Under the pieces are notes generated by a model. That model made no database searches and was not told where the DNA came from. It was given only the letters and a program-made list of their open reading frames with translations. A stretch of DNA of 64,000 nucleotides from Ochrobactrum quorumnocens (lineage in GTDB: Bacteria; Pseudomonadota; Alphaproteobacteria; Rhizobiales; Rhizobiaceae). Below are positions 10,101 through 17,846 of the stretch, piece by piece (positions within the stretch are counted from its first letter, which is position 1; every line of letters starts with the position of its first letter). A program made the translations under genes and the position numbers. The stretch spans positions 1,550,001 to 1,614,000 of the forward strand of contig NZ_CP022604.1 in NCBI RefSeq assembly GCF_002278035.1, written 5' to 3'.

Positions 10101-10440
10101 TCAGGTCGCCTTTATTGGGAAGTACAAAGGTTGCATCGGGTACGTCATGGACGATGCCTTCGATATAGATCGGGCACGCTGGCAGACGGACGCGGATATG
10201 ATTGTCGTCTTCAATTTCGACGACGGGGTCTTGCCCGTCCATCACCCGACCATCTTGCAGTATATAATCAAAGCCCCTGCGCATATGGTCGATGTTCATC
10301 GACTGCATTTCGTTCAAGTCAGCCGATTGAAGATAGATGCCCTTCTTATCCCTGCCGACGTCCTGAAATGCTATCGCGTGGCGACGTTGAGCGCGGTCGA
10401 ACCTGTCACCGTAACCGGCGCGTTTAATGATGCTGCTCAT
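7126..10440 (-). CDS. Large tail/baseplate protein, DUF4815 type
   Basis: A 1104-residue protein that I place in the DUF4815 group of large baseplate-associated proteins of alphaproteobacterial phages. Evidence is the N-terminus (RAGYGDRFDRAQRRHAIAF, then an EMQSMNIDHMRRGFDYIL helix), many beta-rich stretches, a low-complexity run of NNV/TNV repeats at about residues 735-750, and the GGHDPLAQTFTL motif that follows it. It lies between the baseplate genes and the tail fibre. It may form the arm that holds the fibre. The Asn/Val/Thr run is encoded by tandem 9-base repeats near 8215-8265. Confidence 0.75.
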   Translation of the reverse strand: MSSIIKRAGYGDRFDRAQRRHAIAFQDVGRDKKGIYLQSADLNEMQSMNIDHMRRGFDYILQDGRVMDGQDPVVEIEDDNHIRVRLPACPIYIEGIVHDVPDATFVLPNKGDLTIGVRSMEVLITDVVDVELKGSIPGTEAYMEEGPGRVEITVLWGHSQDGDPKPLVSVYQVRDGVILTTSTNIDFSEIYKAIEGYSRESNGSYVYDGFLITALGPKANGKQGFSVSEGTAYVNGRRISRRQSLPFEVEEKPDLRNVDAEPHPFTEATGGTQTFKVSKAPISSIRRVTVEKEITESVLHGPFSGAVDPLAHPSVTAILEIKQGGTVYTSPASWLLSQGQIDWSPSGAEPAPGSTYSVKYRYNENIQPDEVTRDTVKVTGAAKDTNVLIDYAYKLPRIDAVCMDTTGSMVYVTGTSAVSRPRPPIVSDSMIELARISNDWGKKPFVESTGVRNVPYSEIQDIRTMLLDVYDLVAQERLKNDVSARDVGAKRGLFVDPLRNDAMRDQGIAQTAAVFGGKMTLPIYARLHEFPAFVGIRHLEFSEVAVIRQPRRSKAMKINPYQTFTPMPGRASIEPSTDVWTDKQTVWTSPETQAFEANEGEFISGISLEQKVEKVSERVVNAEFIRQRDVNFRLEGFIEGETLVVVDFDGVEVTPTVSGPADEDGVITGHFTTPPNIPAGSKSIYFQGSVGTEAGCTYVGRGSITVEEYRLTSSLETTTETMPQPVVNNTVINNVTNVTNVTNVAANNSTPIVRREGSDGGGGHDPLAQTFTLAQSWCLSSIRLMCAKIGSRSNSIAVQLRTVEVGMPTQTVLAEAFVPGTDLVEGEVFTARFNFPVFLQGGREFAFVALTDDAEHSLFVAEIGKIDLDTQAVISEQPFTVGVLLSSSNASTWTVHNEADLWFEMIGCRFDPVERVVPIGTFKANKMSDVIIRAGVEYPDPSVDVSIRLRRPSGETITTAPSQTIRFDEYIQNEDIQVEAILRGTERITPFLFPDIQIIEGEIQPTANYATRAIDAADTNRVLVTLDARLPAGSSATVQIGMPDDYPNIPVSSATQLGDGLVEQTFIRSAYPAANLDARTLITITGTPAARPEISAVRMLLSKV

Positions 10441-10446
10441 GGCACC

Positions 10447-10965
10447 TCACATTGTCATGATGAAAGTGAAAGTCTGTCCGATAGAGCCGTCGCGAATGAT
10501 CGGCGAGAACCGATCAACCTCGATCATCTTGCCAAGATCGACAACGTCGGCGACAGGGATAAACATTTTACCGCCGGGGACACCTTCGGCCAGCTTGGTT
10601 CCGACAAACATGCCGGTTTCTCGCAACGTGTTGTTACTCGCGTCGTCGAGATCGAGTTGAAACCGCAGGAACACAAAGCCGGTGGGTTCGGTGCTCTGTG
10701 AAAACTTTGCACCGTCGGCCATGACAATGTCGCCGTCAGGGTCCGGTACCACGAAATACTTATCGCGCGTACGCGTAACACCGACCGGATTTTCCAGATT
10801 GGAAAGGACAGACCAAACGGCATCTTGCGCGGCTTGTTCTTCGGGCGTTGTTGGCCGGGGCTGGTCGTCCCATTCTGGCAAGCCTTCTCCCACAGCAAGA
10901 AAGAGCGTCATATCGTAAAGCGCTTTCGCCAATGCGACGCGCCCGTCTTGGGTAAAGACAGCCAT
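10447..10965 (-). CDS. Baseplate-region phage protein, unnamed
   Basis: A 172-residue protein. The true start is ATG 10965, which overlaps the stop of the gpI gene (TAATG); the frame is open upstream but that part is a shadow. The sequence has a helical N-terminus (VALAKALYDMTLFLAVGEG), an acidic middle, and a C-terminal beta region (TGFVFLRFQLDLDD, then GKMFIPVADVVDLG). I do not recognise a family. Its position between gpI and the DUF4815-type protein suggests a baseplate wedge or fibre connector. Confidence 0.6.
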   Translation of the reverse strand: MAVFTQDGRVALAKALYDMTLFLAVGEGLPEWDDQPRPTTPEEQAAQDAVWSVLSNLENPVGVTRTRDKYFVVPDPDGDIVMADGAKFSQSTEPTGFVFLRFQLDLDDASNNTLRETGMFVGTKLAEGVPGGKMFIPVADVVDLGKMIEVDRFSPIIRDGSIGQTFTFIMTM

Positions 10966-11774
10966 TATTCTGATCCTGTTTGGACACGCGGCACCGGAGC
11001 GCCGAAAGGTTGATGAACAAACGGCGCATTCTGAAATGCGACCGTTGCGCGGTTGCGGTACTCGACCCGAACCGCAGCTAGTGAGGCAAAGCGCGCTGAA
11101 AGCTGATTGACCGGAATGTTCGCTCGAACAGTGCGAACCATTTCGACATTCTGGATATCTTTGACGTCGACGCGCCCGCCGGTCGGAACAACAATTTGCT
11201 TCCGATGGTTGACGCGAATTGAAACGACAGGCCCGCCCGGTTCTTTTCGTGTGCCCGACCAAGTGTTAAGGCCAGCGTCACCATTGAGCCGATGCTCATT
11301 CAGGCGAAACGCCCGTACGTCCCAACCGGCGGTCATTCTCGCGAATTCCGACCGGAGAGGCTTTGACGACATTACCAAGCGCGTCATAGGCCGGAGAAAC
11401 TGCGTATTGTTCGGCTCAAACGGCAGGTGAATTTGAAACCACCACCACTTGCGCGCAGTTGCCGGAAATTCCTCAATGTCCCCGTCGTGATTGATCCACC
11501 GCAACGACTTATGGATCGCCGCAGGGGTTCCAATTAATCGCTGCCATTGTATGCCCTCGCGAATAACGTCGCGAAGGTTTGGAAGGTATTCGGCGACTTC
11601 AGAGAGGCCGTATTCAGAGACCAGATAGGGGACGACCCTGTCTATCGGGTGGAACTTAAACCCGCGCAATTCGACAATGCCGGGTGACAATTCCGGGGTC
11701 CGGTCAAGGGCCTCCGAAAGCGTTTTTTCCAGCACCGTCGCATTGCTTGGAAGCAACGCGGTTCGGTCTGCCAT
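10965..11774 (-). CDS. Tail protein I family (baseplate)
   Basis: A 269-residue protein of the P2 gpI type. Family signs are the N-terminal ALLPSNATVLEKTLSEALDR helix, the VVPYLVSEYGLSEVAEYLP segment and the REGIQWQRLIGTPAAIHKSL segment that precedes a WW-rich stretch. gpI is a baseplate component that works with gpJ and gpW at the distal tail. The start overlaps the gpJ stop by one base, and the stop overlaps the next ATG, so the whole baseplate cluster is tightly coupled. The protein is longer than P2 gpI (176 residues) by a C-terminal extension of about 90 residues. Confidence 0.85.
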   Translation of the reverse strand: MADRTALLPSNATVLEKTLSEALDRTPELSPGIVELRGFKFHPIDRVVPYLVSEYGLSEVAEYLPNLRDVIREGIQWQRLIGTPAAIHKSLRWINHDGDIEEFPATARKWWWFQIHLPFEPNNTQFLRPMTRLVMSSKPLRSEFARMTAGWDVRAFRLNEHRLNGDAGLNTWSGTRKEPGGPVVSIRVNHRKQIVVPTGGRVDVKDIQNVEMVRTVRANIPVNQLSARFASLAAVRVEYRNRATVAFQNAPFVHQPFGAPVPRVQTGSE

Positions 11775-12646
11775 TAGTAATCGCGCCCCATATAGTTGAG
11801 TTTGATTGCCCCAATAGCGATTGCAGTTCCCGGAGAGGCAACGACTGGATCAGTTGGTGAAACCATTTCAACCCGTTGAACGCCAGCGAGATGAAGCTTT
11901 GCTTCAATCCATGAAGGAACGAGATCAAAACCGATTGCGGTTTCGGAATCCCATGATTTCCGGAGCGCTGTTTCTAGAGGCGATAGATCTATCAGAGGCG
12001 CAGAAGGAAGGAGCCAGACGTTTGCCTCGATATCTGTTGTTGTCGTGACTGCGGCCTCGACGATTATTGTGTCGTTGAGGGTGCGAACGCGGTCGCTTGT
12101 GACAATGTCCGTTACCGCACCAAGCATCGCACTGTCGGGAATCCCACCATTTTCGCGGGAGAGAATAGCAATATGGATGATCGGCCAAAAATCCTCACGG
12201 AATGCTTTGGCGCTGCGTATGCGCACATCAGCCCGCCGCGCCGCCGCCTCATACCAGTAAGCGCCGCCACCGGGTGATCTCCCTTTGATTTCAAGAACGA
12301 TGCGATCCCTAAAAGGCTCGTCACCCTCACCTTCGAGGCGATCAACATCGTAAAAAGCGGCCAAATGATCTAGGTCAGCACCACCAGCGAAAGCCAATAG
12401 ATTAGCCAGTGCGGCATCATTGATGCGCGCACGGACAAGCATTTCCCGATATGCTTCGGCCTCTTCCGTAATCTGGATTGGATCGGTTTCCAGAAGTTCG
12501 ACGTCATAGTCCGGTAATTCGGGGTGCTTTTGCCGGATTATCCGCCAAAGCTCCTTAAGCAGCGCTATGCGCTGCGAAAGGATCACTTCGTAGTCAAGAG
12601 TTTCGATGACGTCCGGCTTCGGATAGGTCGTAAGATCGAACGCCAT
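11774..12646 (-). CDS. Baseplate assembly protein J
   Basis: A 290-residue gpJ-type baseplate protein. The segments PDVIETLDYEVILSQR, the EAYREMLVRARINDA helix followed by LLAFAGGADLDHLA, and the RIVLEIKGRSPGGGAYWYE block match the family in order. Together with gpW and gpI it builds the wedge of the contractile tail baseplate. It starts two bases after the gpW gene and overlaps gpI at its stop. Confidence 0.93.
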   Translation of the reverse strand: MAFDLTTYPKPDVIETLDYEVILSQRIALLKELWRIIRQKHPELPDYDVELLETDPIQITEEAEAYREMLVRARINDAALANLLAFAGGADLDHLAAFYDVDRLEGEGDEPFRDRIVLEIKGRSPGGGAYWYEAAARRADVRIRSAKAFREDFWPIIHIAILSRENGGIPDSAMLGAVTDIVTSDRVRTLNDTIIVEAAVTTTTDIEANVWLLPSAPLIDLSPLETALRKSWDSETAIGFDLVPSWIEAKLHLAGVQRVEMVSPTDPVVASPGTAIAIGAIKLNYMGRDY

Positions 12647-12648
12647 AG

Positions 12649-13023
12649 TTATTGCCTTTCAAAGAAAACCCGCGTTTGAGCATCTTCCGGTCTGGAAAAG
12701 TCGCCCAAATGTCCCCGCGGATAATAGATGCCGAAAATTTGCAGCGAGAGCTTGCCGGTTTCATCAGCTCTGCTGATCTTGCAACCGGTCACAGCAAAAC
12801 GAGGTTCCCACTGTGCTATCGCCATCACGACAGCCGAGTAAACGGCGAGGATGACGCGGTCGGTTAAGGGACGGTCGATCAAGTTCAGGACTTCCGAACC
12901 GAACTCGCGGCGCATCACGCGGGAGCCGATTGCCGTCGTCAATATGACTTCAATCGACTGCCGGACGTGTTCGAAGTTCGACAATGGCCGCCCGTCCACG
13001 CGATTGACGCCGCTTGAAGACAT
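12649..13023 (-). CDS. Baseplate protein W (gp25-like)
   Basis: A 124-residue member of the gpW/gp25 family of baseplate proteins with lysozyme-like fold. It has the family core: VRQSIEVILTTAIGSRVMRREFGSE early on and a C-terminal beta strand. It connects sheath and baseplate. It lies between the PAAR/V genes and gpJ, as in P2-like phages, with gaps of only a few bases. Confidence 0.9.
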   Translation of the reverse strand: MSSSGVNRVDGRPLSNFEHVRQSIEVILTTAIGSRVMRREFGSEVLNLIDRPLTDRVILAVYSAVVMAIAQWEPRFAVTGCKISRADETGKLSLQIFGIYYPRGHLGDFSRPEDAQTRVFFERQ

Positions 13024-13028
13024 TGGCG

Positions 13029-13211
13029 TCAGCCCTTAGCTTTTTGGAGTTCTTTTTCGTTCAGCTTCTCGACTGGTTTAGGCAAGACCAGTTGATGCCC
13101 GTGCGGCGGAAGAAACGGTCGCGCTATTGTTTCAGGGATATCGACCTGTTTAGACGAAGCGTCCCACCAAGTGCCGCCGTAAAACCCACTTTCTTTAACG
13201 ATAACTTTCAT
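13029..13211 (-). CDS. Small phage protein between PAAR and gpW genes
   Basis: A 60-residue protein starting MKVIVKESGFYGG, placed at ATG 13211 with AAGGA eight bases upstream. The frame is open further up to 13241, but that part overlaps the next gene and lacks a ribosome site. It has a beta-like N-terminus, a LPPHGHQLVLP centre and a charged helical tail. I do not recognise it. Being inside the baseplate cluster, it may be a small structural or assembly factor. Confidence 0.65.
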   Translation of the reverse strand: MKVIVKESGFYGGTWWDASSKQVDIPETIARPFLPPHGHQLVLPKPVEKLNEKELQKAKG

Positions 13212-13225
13212 CACGGTTTTCCTTC

Positions 13226-13483
13226 TTAATCGCATGACCATCGGGACGCGCCAGAAATTAGCGTTGCCCCACAGGCCGTTGCGTCGCCATGGCGAGCAAT
13301 TGGCTCGCCTTCACAGATGAATTTTCCAGAGCCGCCAACAATCGGGTTTGAACCATGTATCGGGCACGCATAGGTATCGCCGCGACGAGCAATCAAAGCT
13401 CCTTCGCATTCCCATTTTGCTGCCGATGTTGTGATCGAACCGCCGTGCGACCCGGCATCGCCTAGCCGGGCTATAAGTGGCAT
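13226..13483 (-). CDS. PAAR-domain spike tip protein
   Basis: An 85-residue PAAR-type protein. It contains the PxARxGD pattern three times (LIARLGDAGSHGG at the start, LIARRGDTYACP in the middle, PIARHGDATACG near the end) and His/Cys residues that can bind one metal ion at the tip. PAAR proteins cap the gpV spike and sharpen it for membrane piercing. It follows gpV with a one-base overlap (13483), consistent with a tip-spike pair. Confidence 0.88.
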   Translation of the reverse strand: MPLIARLGDAGSHGGSITTSAAKWECEGALIARRGDTYACPIHGSNPIVGGSGKFICEGEPIARHGDATACGATLISGASRWSCD

Positions 13484-13920
13484 TATCCTAGCGTTCCGCT
13501 GGACGCTCTAAAAGCGATGTTCGGCGCATCAATTGTCACCGTATCGTCGCCTATGAATAACCGGGCACTGCCCTTTACGATAACAGCCTCAGGGCCGTTA
13601 TGAGGTCGCGGATTTGCGTTGGAGTGAGTAGAAAAGTCGATAGTACCGTCGGTGAGGTCGCCGCTTTCTGAAACAACGTCGACCTGCTGTCCAATAGTGG
13701 GAGGAATATGCGAGGATATCCCGCCTGCGGCGATTTCCTTCCAGGGCACCCACGGAGAAAGAAAAGGCCGATCCCCGTCGTTTTCTATCAGAACACGCGC
13801 AAGACCTTTACCTAGATCAAGCTTCTGTACGGTGCCTGTTCGCTTGCGATTTGCAGCGCGACGTTCAAGCTCGAACACCCGCCTTTGCATTTCCACGAAC
13901 TCATCAATGAAATCAGCCAT
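13483..13920 (-). CDS. Baseplate spike protein V
   Basis: A 145-residue gpV-type baseplate spike. The N-terminal helix (EFVEMQRRVFELERRAANRK) is followed by an OB-like region (GTVQKLDLGKGLARVLIEND), then SPWVPWKEIAAGG and the QQVDVVSESGDLTDG block, which are typical of the family. The C-terminus is a short beta helix. It is shorter than P2 gpV (211 residues), and the separate PAAR protein next to it may make up the tip. It overlaps the upstream gene by eight bases. Confidence 0.9.
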   Translation of the reverse strand: MADFIDEFVEMQRRVFELERRAANRKRTGTVQKLDLGKGLARVLIENDGDRPFLSPWVPWKEIAAGGISSHIPPTIGQQVDVVSESGDLTDGTIDFSTHSNANPRPHNGPEAVIVKGSARLFIGDDTVTIDAPNIAFRASSGTLG

Positions 13921-14695
13921 GGGTTTCGACCGCTTCTACTTTCGCGATGGAAGGCTCGCCAATTTCCGCAGATAGCGGCGGTGTGATGCAAAGTGCCCTC
14001 GCCTCATCTAGCGTCAGACCAAACCGTCGTCGCTGTTTTTCTGATTTGAGTTGCACGACTTCCAAGCCGAGCAGATCGCGGAAGTTCGTCAAATAAGGAT
14101 GCTTGATCGCGGCCATTTGATCGAGCAGCTTTTGCCATAGCGACGTGGGCGCAATTGGTGCCCCATAAACTGGATCTGGCAGAATGTCGCAAAGAATGCA
14201 TTGCTGATGCGCAGCCATCCGCGTTCCGGTTTCAGCATCCGCCGTTCGCCTGCGTTCCACCTTCGCAACATTGGTGACAAGCCCGCGCCATAGCTCAGCC
14301 CACTCATTGTCGGGATCCATCAGCGCTGCGACGGTCTCGCGGTCGACAACGTCGAGAAACAATTCAAAAGCGGAGTCGGTAGCTGGAATGCCGCCTATAA
14401 TTGTGCTTTCGCCGGTCTCCTGATTGGTTTCCGTCATCGAGGCGGCAATGCCTGTTTCAATCAACAATTCGGTCAAACCATTGATCCAAAGCCTGCGACC
14501 AGTGCCGAGATCGTCCGCCTTCGCGCTGTCGGTATAAACTGAGATAAAAGGCTTTTCCTGATTGGTACGCAGACTTTCATCTGCGGCAACATCGAGCGAG
14601 CCAATCTCACTATCAAGTACATTGCCTTCAACAGATGTATTACCGCGCAAAGCTTCAATCGTAGCGATGCGCAATGCGATACGGCCAATAGACAT
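13913..14695 (-). CDS. Phage head-tail region protein, unnamed
   Basis: A 260-residue protein between the head-completion genes and the baseplate. It has a first part rich in beta strands (FISVYTDSAKADDLG and LWINGLTELLIETGIA), and a middle with paired RRRTADAETGTRMAAHQQ and Cys residues. I do not recognise a family. Its size and position suit a tail-completion or tail-terminator protein, but this is inference. The start overlaps the previous stop (TGATG). Confidence 0.6.
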   Translation of the reverse strand: MSIGRIALRIATIEALRGNTSVEGNVLDSEIGSLDVAADESLRTNQEKPFISVYTDSAKADDLGTGRRLWINGLTELLIETGIAASMTETNQETGESTIIGGIPATDSAFELFLDVVDRETVAALMDPDNEWAELWRGLVTNVAKVERRRTADAETGTRMAAHQQCILCDILPDPVYGAPIAPTSLWQKLLDQMAAIKHPYLTNFRDLLGLEVVQLKSEKQRRRFGLTLDEARALCITPPLSAEIGEPSIAKVEAVETHG

Positions 14696-15066
14696 CAGGA
14701 ATGCCCCAACTTCAAAACAATGAGATTGCTATAGCGATCAGAAACCGCAGCCACTTCAAACCACGGCTTGCCGTCCCGATCATTGGCCCGCACTTTGTCG
14801 CCAGCTTGCGGCATCGGGCCGTTATAGGTCGAGCGATCAAGGAATAATTCAGCTTCGCCTAATGAAAGGCGAGAGCGATATGTGCCGGTAGGTCCGGGAG
14901 CGTGAGAATCATCACCGCCGACATGAAGCACGGCGGTGGGGACTTCAATCATGGGCCGCGCTGGATCAGCCACCTGCCCTTTCATAAAAGACAGGCGAAC
15001 TGACTCGCCATAGCTAAGGCCGATCTTCTGATCGACCATAGCTTCAAGTTTTCGCCAGTTCACCAT
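14695..15066 (-). CDS. Phage head-tail joining region protein, unnamed
   Basis: A 123-residue protein that starts with a short helix (VNWRKLEAMVDQKIG) and then reads as beta sheet (AELFLDRSTY and KPWFEVAAVSDRYSNLIVLKLG). Position after the capsid decoration gene and before the tail genes suggests a head-completion or stopper protein. I recognise no motif. Six bases separate it from the upstream DUF2190 gene, and its stop overlaps the next start. Confidence 0.6.
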   Translation of the reverse strand: MVNWRKLEAMVDQKIGLSYGESVRLSFMKGQVADPARPMIEVPTAVLHVGGDDSHAPGPTGTYRSRLSLGEAELFLDRSTYNGPMPQAGDKVRANDRDGKPWFEVAAVSDRYSNLIVLKLGHS

Positions 15067-15072
15067 GATCAG

Positions 15073-15396
15073 TTACACTGACAGACGAACAGCGCCGGAT
15101 CCGGAAGGATTGGCAACCGCTTCAGTCGCGTGACCGATAAAGGTATTGCCCGTCGCTGTCGTCGTCAGAACTTTGTCTGCGGCGACATAGTAGACTTTGG
15201 CACCAACGGTCCAAGCCTGCGCTTGTTCTTTGGGCAATTCAAAGACGCCTTCGGTCGCAATTTCGACCGGATCGCCTTCTGCAGCTGAAAACTCTGCAAC
15301 GCCAAACAGACTACCGACGACAACTAGTTCGCCGGATTTCACATCGGCAGGAGCTGGCACAGTAATCGTCTTGCCGGGCTGGATATAATTTCTCAT
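15073..15396 (-). CDS. Capsid decoration protein, DUF2190 family
   Basis: A 107-residue protein with the DUF2190 pattern: MRNYIQPGKTITVPAPADV at the start, then SGELVVVGSLFGVAE, WTVGAKVYYVAADKV and the FIGHATEAV strand. DUF2190 proteins sit next to capsid genes and are thought to be capsid cement or decoration proteins. It directly follows the major capsid gene here, which fits. Confidence 0.88.
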   Translation of the reverse strand: MRNYIQPGKTITVPAPADVKSGELVVVGSLFGVAEFSAAEGDPVEIATEGVFELPKEQAQAWTVGAKVYYVAADKVLTTTATGNTFIGHATEAVANPSGSGAVRLSV

Positions 15397-15462
15397 GGGG
15401 TTAACCCTTCTGGATAACGAAACGGGAGAAATGGCGGATCATTGTGATCCGCCGTTGGTCGA

Positions 15463-17097
15463 TCAGGCCCCGGTGTTCTTGTAGCCGAAGCGATAATCGG
15501 TAGCGCCACAACCGAAGTCGTGTTCGACCGACATGCTGAAGCCCTGTCGACCGAAAGGCTCATCCAAGCGAACACGCGGCGCTTCATAGCCCTCCAAATA
15601 GCCCCAGCGATAATTTGAGCCGGATGCAGGATCTGCAAGCAAATGCCAGTCATTACCTTCGATCTGAGTGGTTTCGATAAGTTCGAACTTGCCGGAGAAA
15701 ATGTTCACGGTCGAAACCGTCGCTGGGGTAATCGAAGCAAGGAACTTTTCAGCTTCCGTAAGCTTGTCGGGGCCTACAAGCATAATGCGCGCAGCATTCG
15801 AAAGAAGCGGCTTTTTATCAATGCTCTTTTGCTTACTCATTGACTTGCGACCCTCGCCAACTGCGTCGACCGTAATGGCAGATGCGGTTTCGGCAAGATT
15901 CGCGTGATCGGCATGATAAACTGTCTTGCCGTCTGCAAGGTTGCCATTGAAGGCACCGGCGTAGAAGGTGACTTCCTCGAATAACGCCACCGAAGCACCA
16001 TAGCTTGTCAGGAGCTCTGAAATCGCACCAAGATCATCATTGATGAGCATTTGGCGGCTAATGTTGAGCGCAATCGCATAGCTGAAAGCCTGCACCTGCT
16101 CTTTGCCTTCACCGAACGAGCCATACTTGATCTCGCCGTTTTCAAGCACCTTTTTCAGAAGCGGGAAATCACCCACCTTGACGGTTGTATCAGGACGGAA
16201 ATCGCGGAAGTTGCGTTTGCGGGCGAAACGCTTGAACGTTGGCTGTGCCAATGCGTAACGCTGTTCAAGTGTGCGATTAACAGCACCTTCGAAGATCACT
16301 GGGAAGTCCGAAGTCGAATGAGACGCACGTGTGAATACATCGTCAATGTCGCGAGCATTCATCATGCGACGACCACGATAGTTCACACTTTCAGCGGCAA
16401 GATCCACAAGGCCCATACCCATGAACTGGCGAGCGGCAGCTGATGGACCGGCATCCGGTGTCGGTGCGCCAAGGCCATAGGCCAAGGCTTCAATCTGCGC
16501 AGAACGGCGAGTGTCGCCTTCATCGCGGATCACATTGACGCGGCTGTCAGTCGGGGCATTCCGCTCACTAGTGACCATGTGATCAAGCAGCAAACTGCGG
16601 AATGCATCGACCGCTGTACCAGAACGAACGTGGTCGCGTCCGAAATCCGCGAATCCCGCACGTGTTGCGAGTTCTTCAATCATATTTGAACGCTCACGCT
16701 CAGCGCGCACCGCTGCATCGGCAACAGCCTGCGGATCCGTGTTAACTGGTGGTGCATTGCGTTGTTCGTTTTCCAGTCGCGCAATGTCGGCTTTAATCGG
16801 ATCGGCTTCCGCCAGAATAGCTGCATGAGCCGTTTCGATTGCGCGAACAGCTGCTTCGTCCATTCCATCCGTAATTTCGGCACGCTTGGCTTCGGCCCGC
16901 GTGGTTATATCCGTGAGTTTGGCGCGCAGACCCAACAGAGCGATGTTTGCGCCAATGACATGCATGCCGCTTGGTTGTGTGAGCATGCCATGATCGAAAG
17001 ATGCTGCATGCGATGGATCTGCTGCGAAGAACGCAAATGCCAGACCGACGCAGAAGATTGCGGCGACGGTCGCGAAAATGTGAGCACCCTTTTTCAT
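15463..17097 (-). CDS. Major capsid protein with leading hydrophobic segment
   Basis: A 544-residue capsid protein. The C-terminal 330 residues look like an HK97-fold capsid subunit (for example NFRDFRPDTTVKVGDFPLL and the YGASVALFEEVTFYAG region). Residues about 50-130 form a charged coiled coil with AEADPIKADIARLENEQ, which would be a delta/scaffold domain removed by the protease encoded just upstream. Odd: the first 31 residues (MKKGAHIFATVAAIFC and so on, ending DPSHA) look like a signal peptide or membrane anchor. The start has a good AAGGAAG ribosome site, so this segment seems to be translated; the next Met (residue 38) has none. Confidence 0.88.
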   Translation of the reverse strand: MKKGAHIFATVAAIFCVGLAFAFFAADPSHAASFDHGMLTQPSGMHVIGANIALLGLRAKLTDITTRAEAKRAEITDGMDEAAVRAIETAHAAILAEADPIKADIARLENEQRNAPPVNTDPQAVADAAVRAERERSNMIEELATRAGFADFGRDHVRSGTAVDAFRSLLLDHMVTSERNAPTDSRVNVIRDEGDTRRSAQIEALAYGLGAPTPDAGPSAAARQFMGMGLVDLAAESVNYRGRRMMNARDIDDVFTRASHSTSDFPVIFEGAVNRTLEQRYALAQPTFKRFARKRNFRDFRPDTTVKVGDFPLLKKVLENGEIKYGSFGEGKEQVQAFSYAIALNISRQMLINDDLGAISELLTSYGASVALFEEVTFYAGAFNGNLADGKTVYHADHANLAETASAITVDAVGEGRKSMSKQKSIDKKPLLSNAARIMLVGPDKLTEAEKFLASITPATVSTVNIFSGKFELIETTQIEGNDWHLLADPASGSNYRWGYLEGYEAPRVRLDEPFGRQGFSMSVEHDFGCGATDYRFGYKNTGA

Positions 17098-17192
17098 GGT
17101 GTGCGCTTCCTTCTAAATACCGGGCAAAACAAGCGCCGTCGCCCTGCAACCCCGGAGTTGCAGGCGGCAAACTGATAAATTGTGAGGAATGA

Positions 17193-17846
17193 TCAGCCGA
17201 TGAGGCGAACAGCTTCCGCCATTCTCATTCGTGCGGCTGCTGCAATGCCTGAGAAGCTACCACCCTCATATGAGAGCGGAAATGTGCCAGCCTGCGAGCG
17301 CACCTGTGCGTCGGGATCTGCTGGGACAGTGACAAAAGAGATTTCGTTCGGCGTCCAGCGCTCAACAAATACCTTTTCAACTTCGCCCTTTTTCGTGGCT
17401 TCCTCGATCCGGATCTTGTCGATGGAATAGCCGACCGACACATTCTTGATGATGCCGTCGGAAACAAGCCCAAACATGCGATCTGCGCGCTCATCGATAC
17501 CGGCTTTCGGAAAACGTACAGATGCCTTCCCTTCACCGCCATCAATCCACGCCCGTTCGACCACTGCGACCTGTGAGAATGTCGACCAGACCGAATGACT
17601 GTCGAGAACCGGAGCGCCAGCATTCATGCGGGATAGGTCAATGGCCTTGTCGCTAACGACAAGAACTTCATCAAATGGAACGACCGTATCCCACCCGACA
17701 TAGCGTCGACGGCGAACAGTAGCGCCAGTTGTCCAGACCAGACTAACAGTCCGGGTTTCGACATCAATGCCAGACGGCAGCAACCGTACCTCTTGCATTT
17801 GCATGGGCAAACTGTCTGGCATTTTGCGCAGATTAAGTTTCGTCAT
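17193..17846 (-). CDS. Prohead maturation protease
   Basis: A 217-residue head maturation protease. I start it at ATG 17846 (MTKLNLRKMPDS) with AAGGA eight bases upstream; the longer open frame to 18065 lies inside the portal gene. The family pattern is seen in PVLDSHSVWSTFSQV (catalytic His) and the IIKNVSVGYSIDKI segment (catalytic Ser), followed by the WTPNEISFVTVPADP strand. It would cleave the scaffold domain of the capsid protein. It overlaps the portal gene by 14 bases. Confidence 0.88.
   Translation of the reverse strand: MTKLNLRKMPDSLPMQMQEVRLLPSGIDVETRTVSLVWTTGATVRRRRYVGWDTVVPFDEVLVVSDKAIDLSRMNAGAPVLDSHSVWSTFSQVAVVERAWIDGGEGKASVRFPKAGIDERADRMFGLVSDGIIKNVSVGYSIDKIRIEEATKKGEVEKVFVERWTPNEISFVTVPADPDAQVRSQAGTFPLSYEGGSFSGIAAAARMRMAEAVRLIG

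Noticed and set aside
9967..10701. Plus-strand open frame (244 codons) in the baseplate region
   Set aside because: Opposite strand of two phage structural genes; His-rich shadow translation without family signs.
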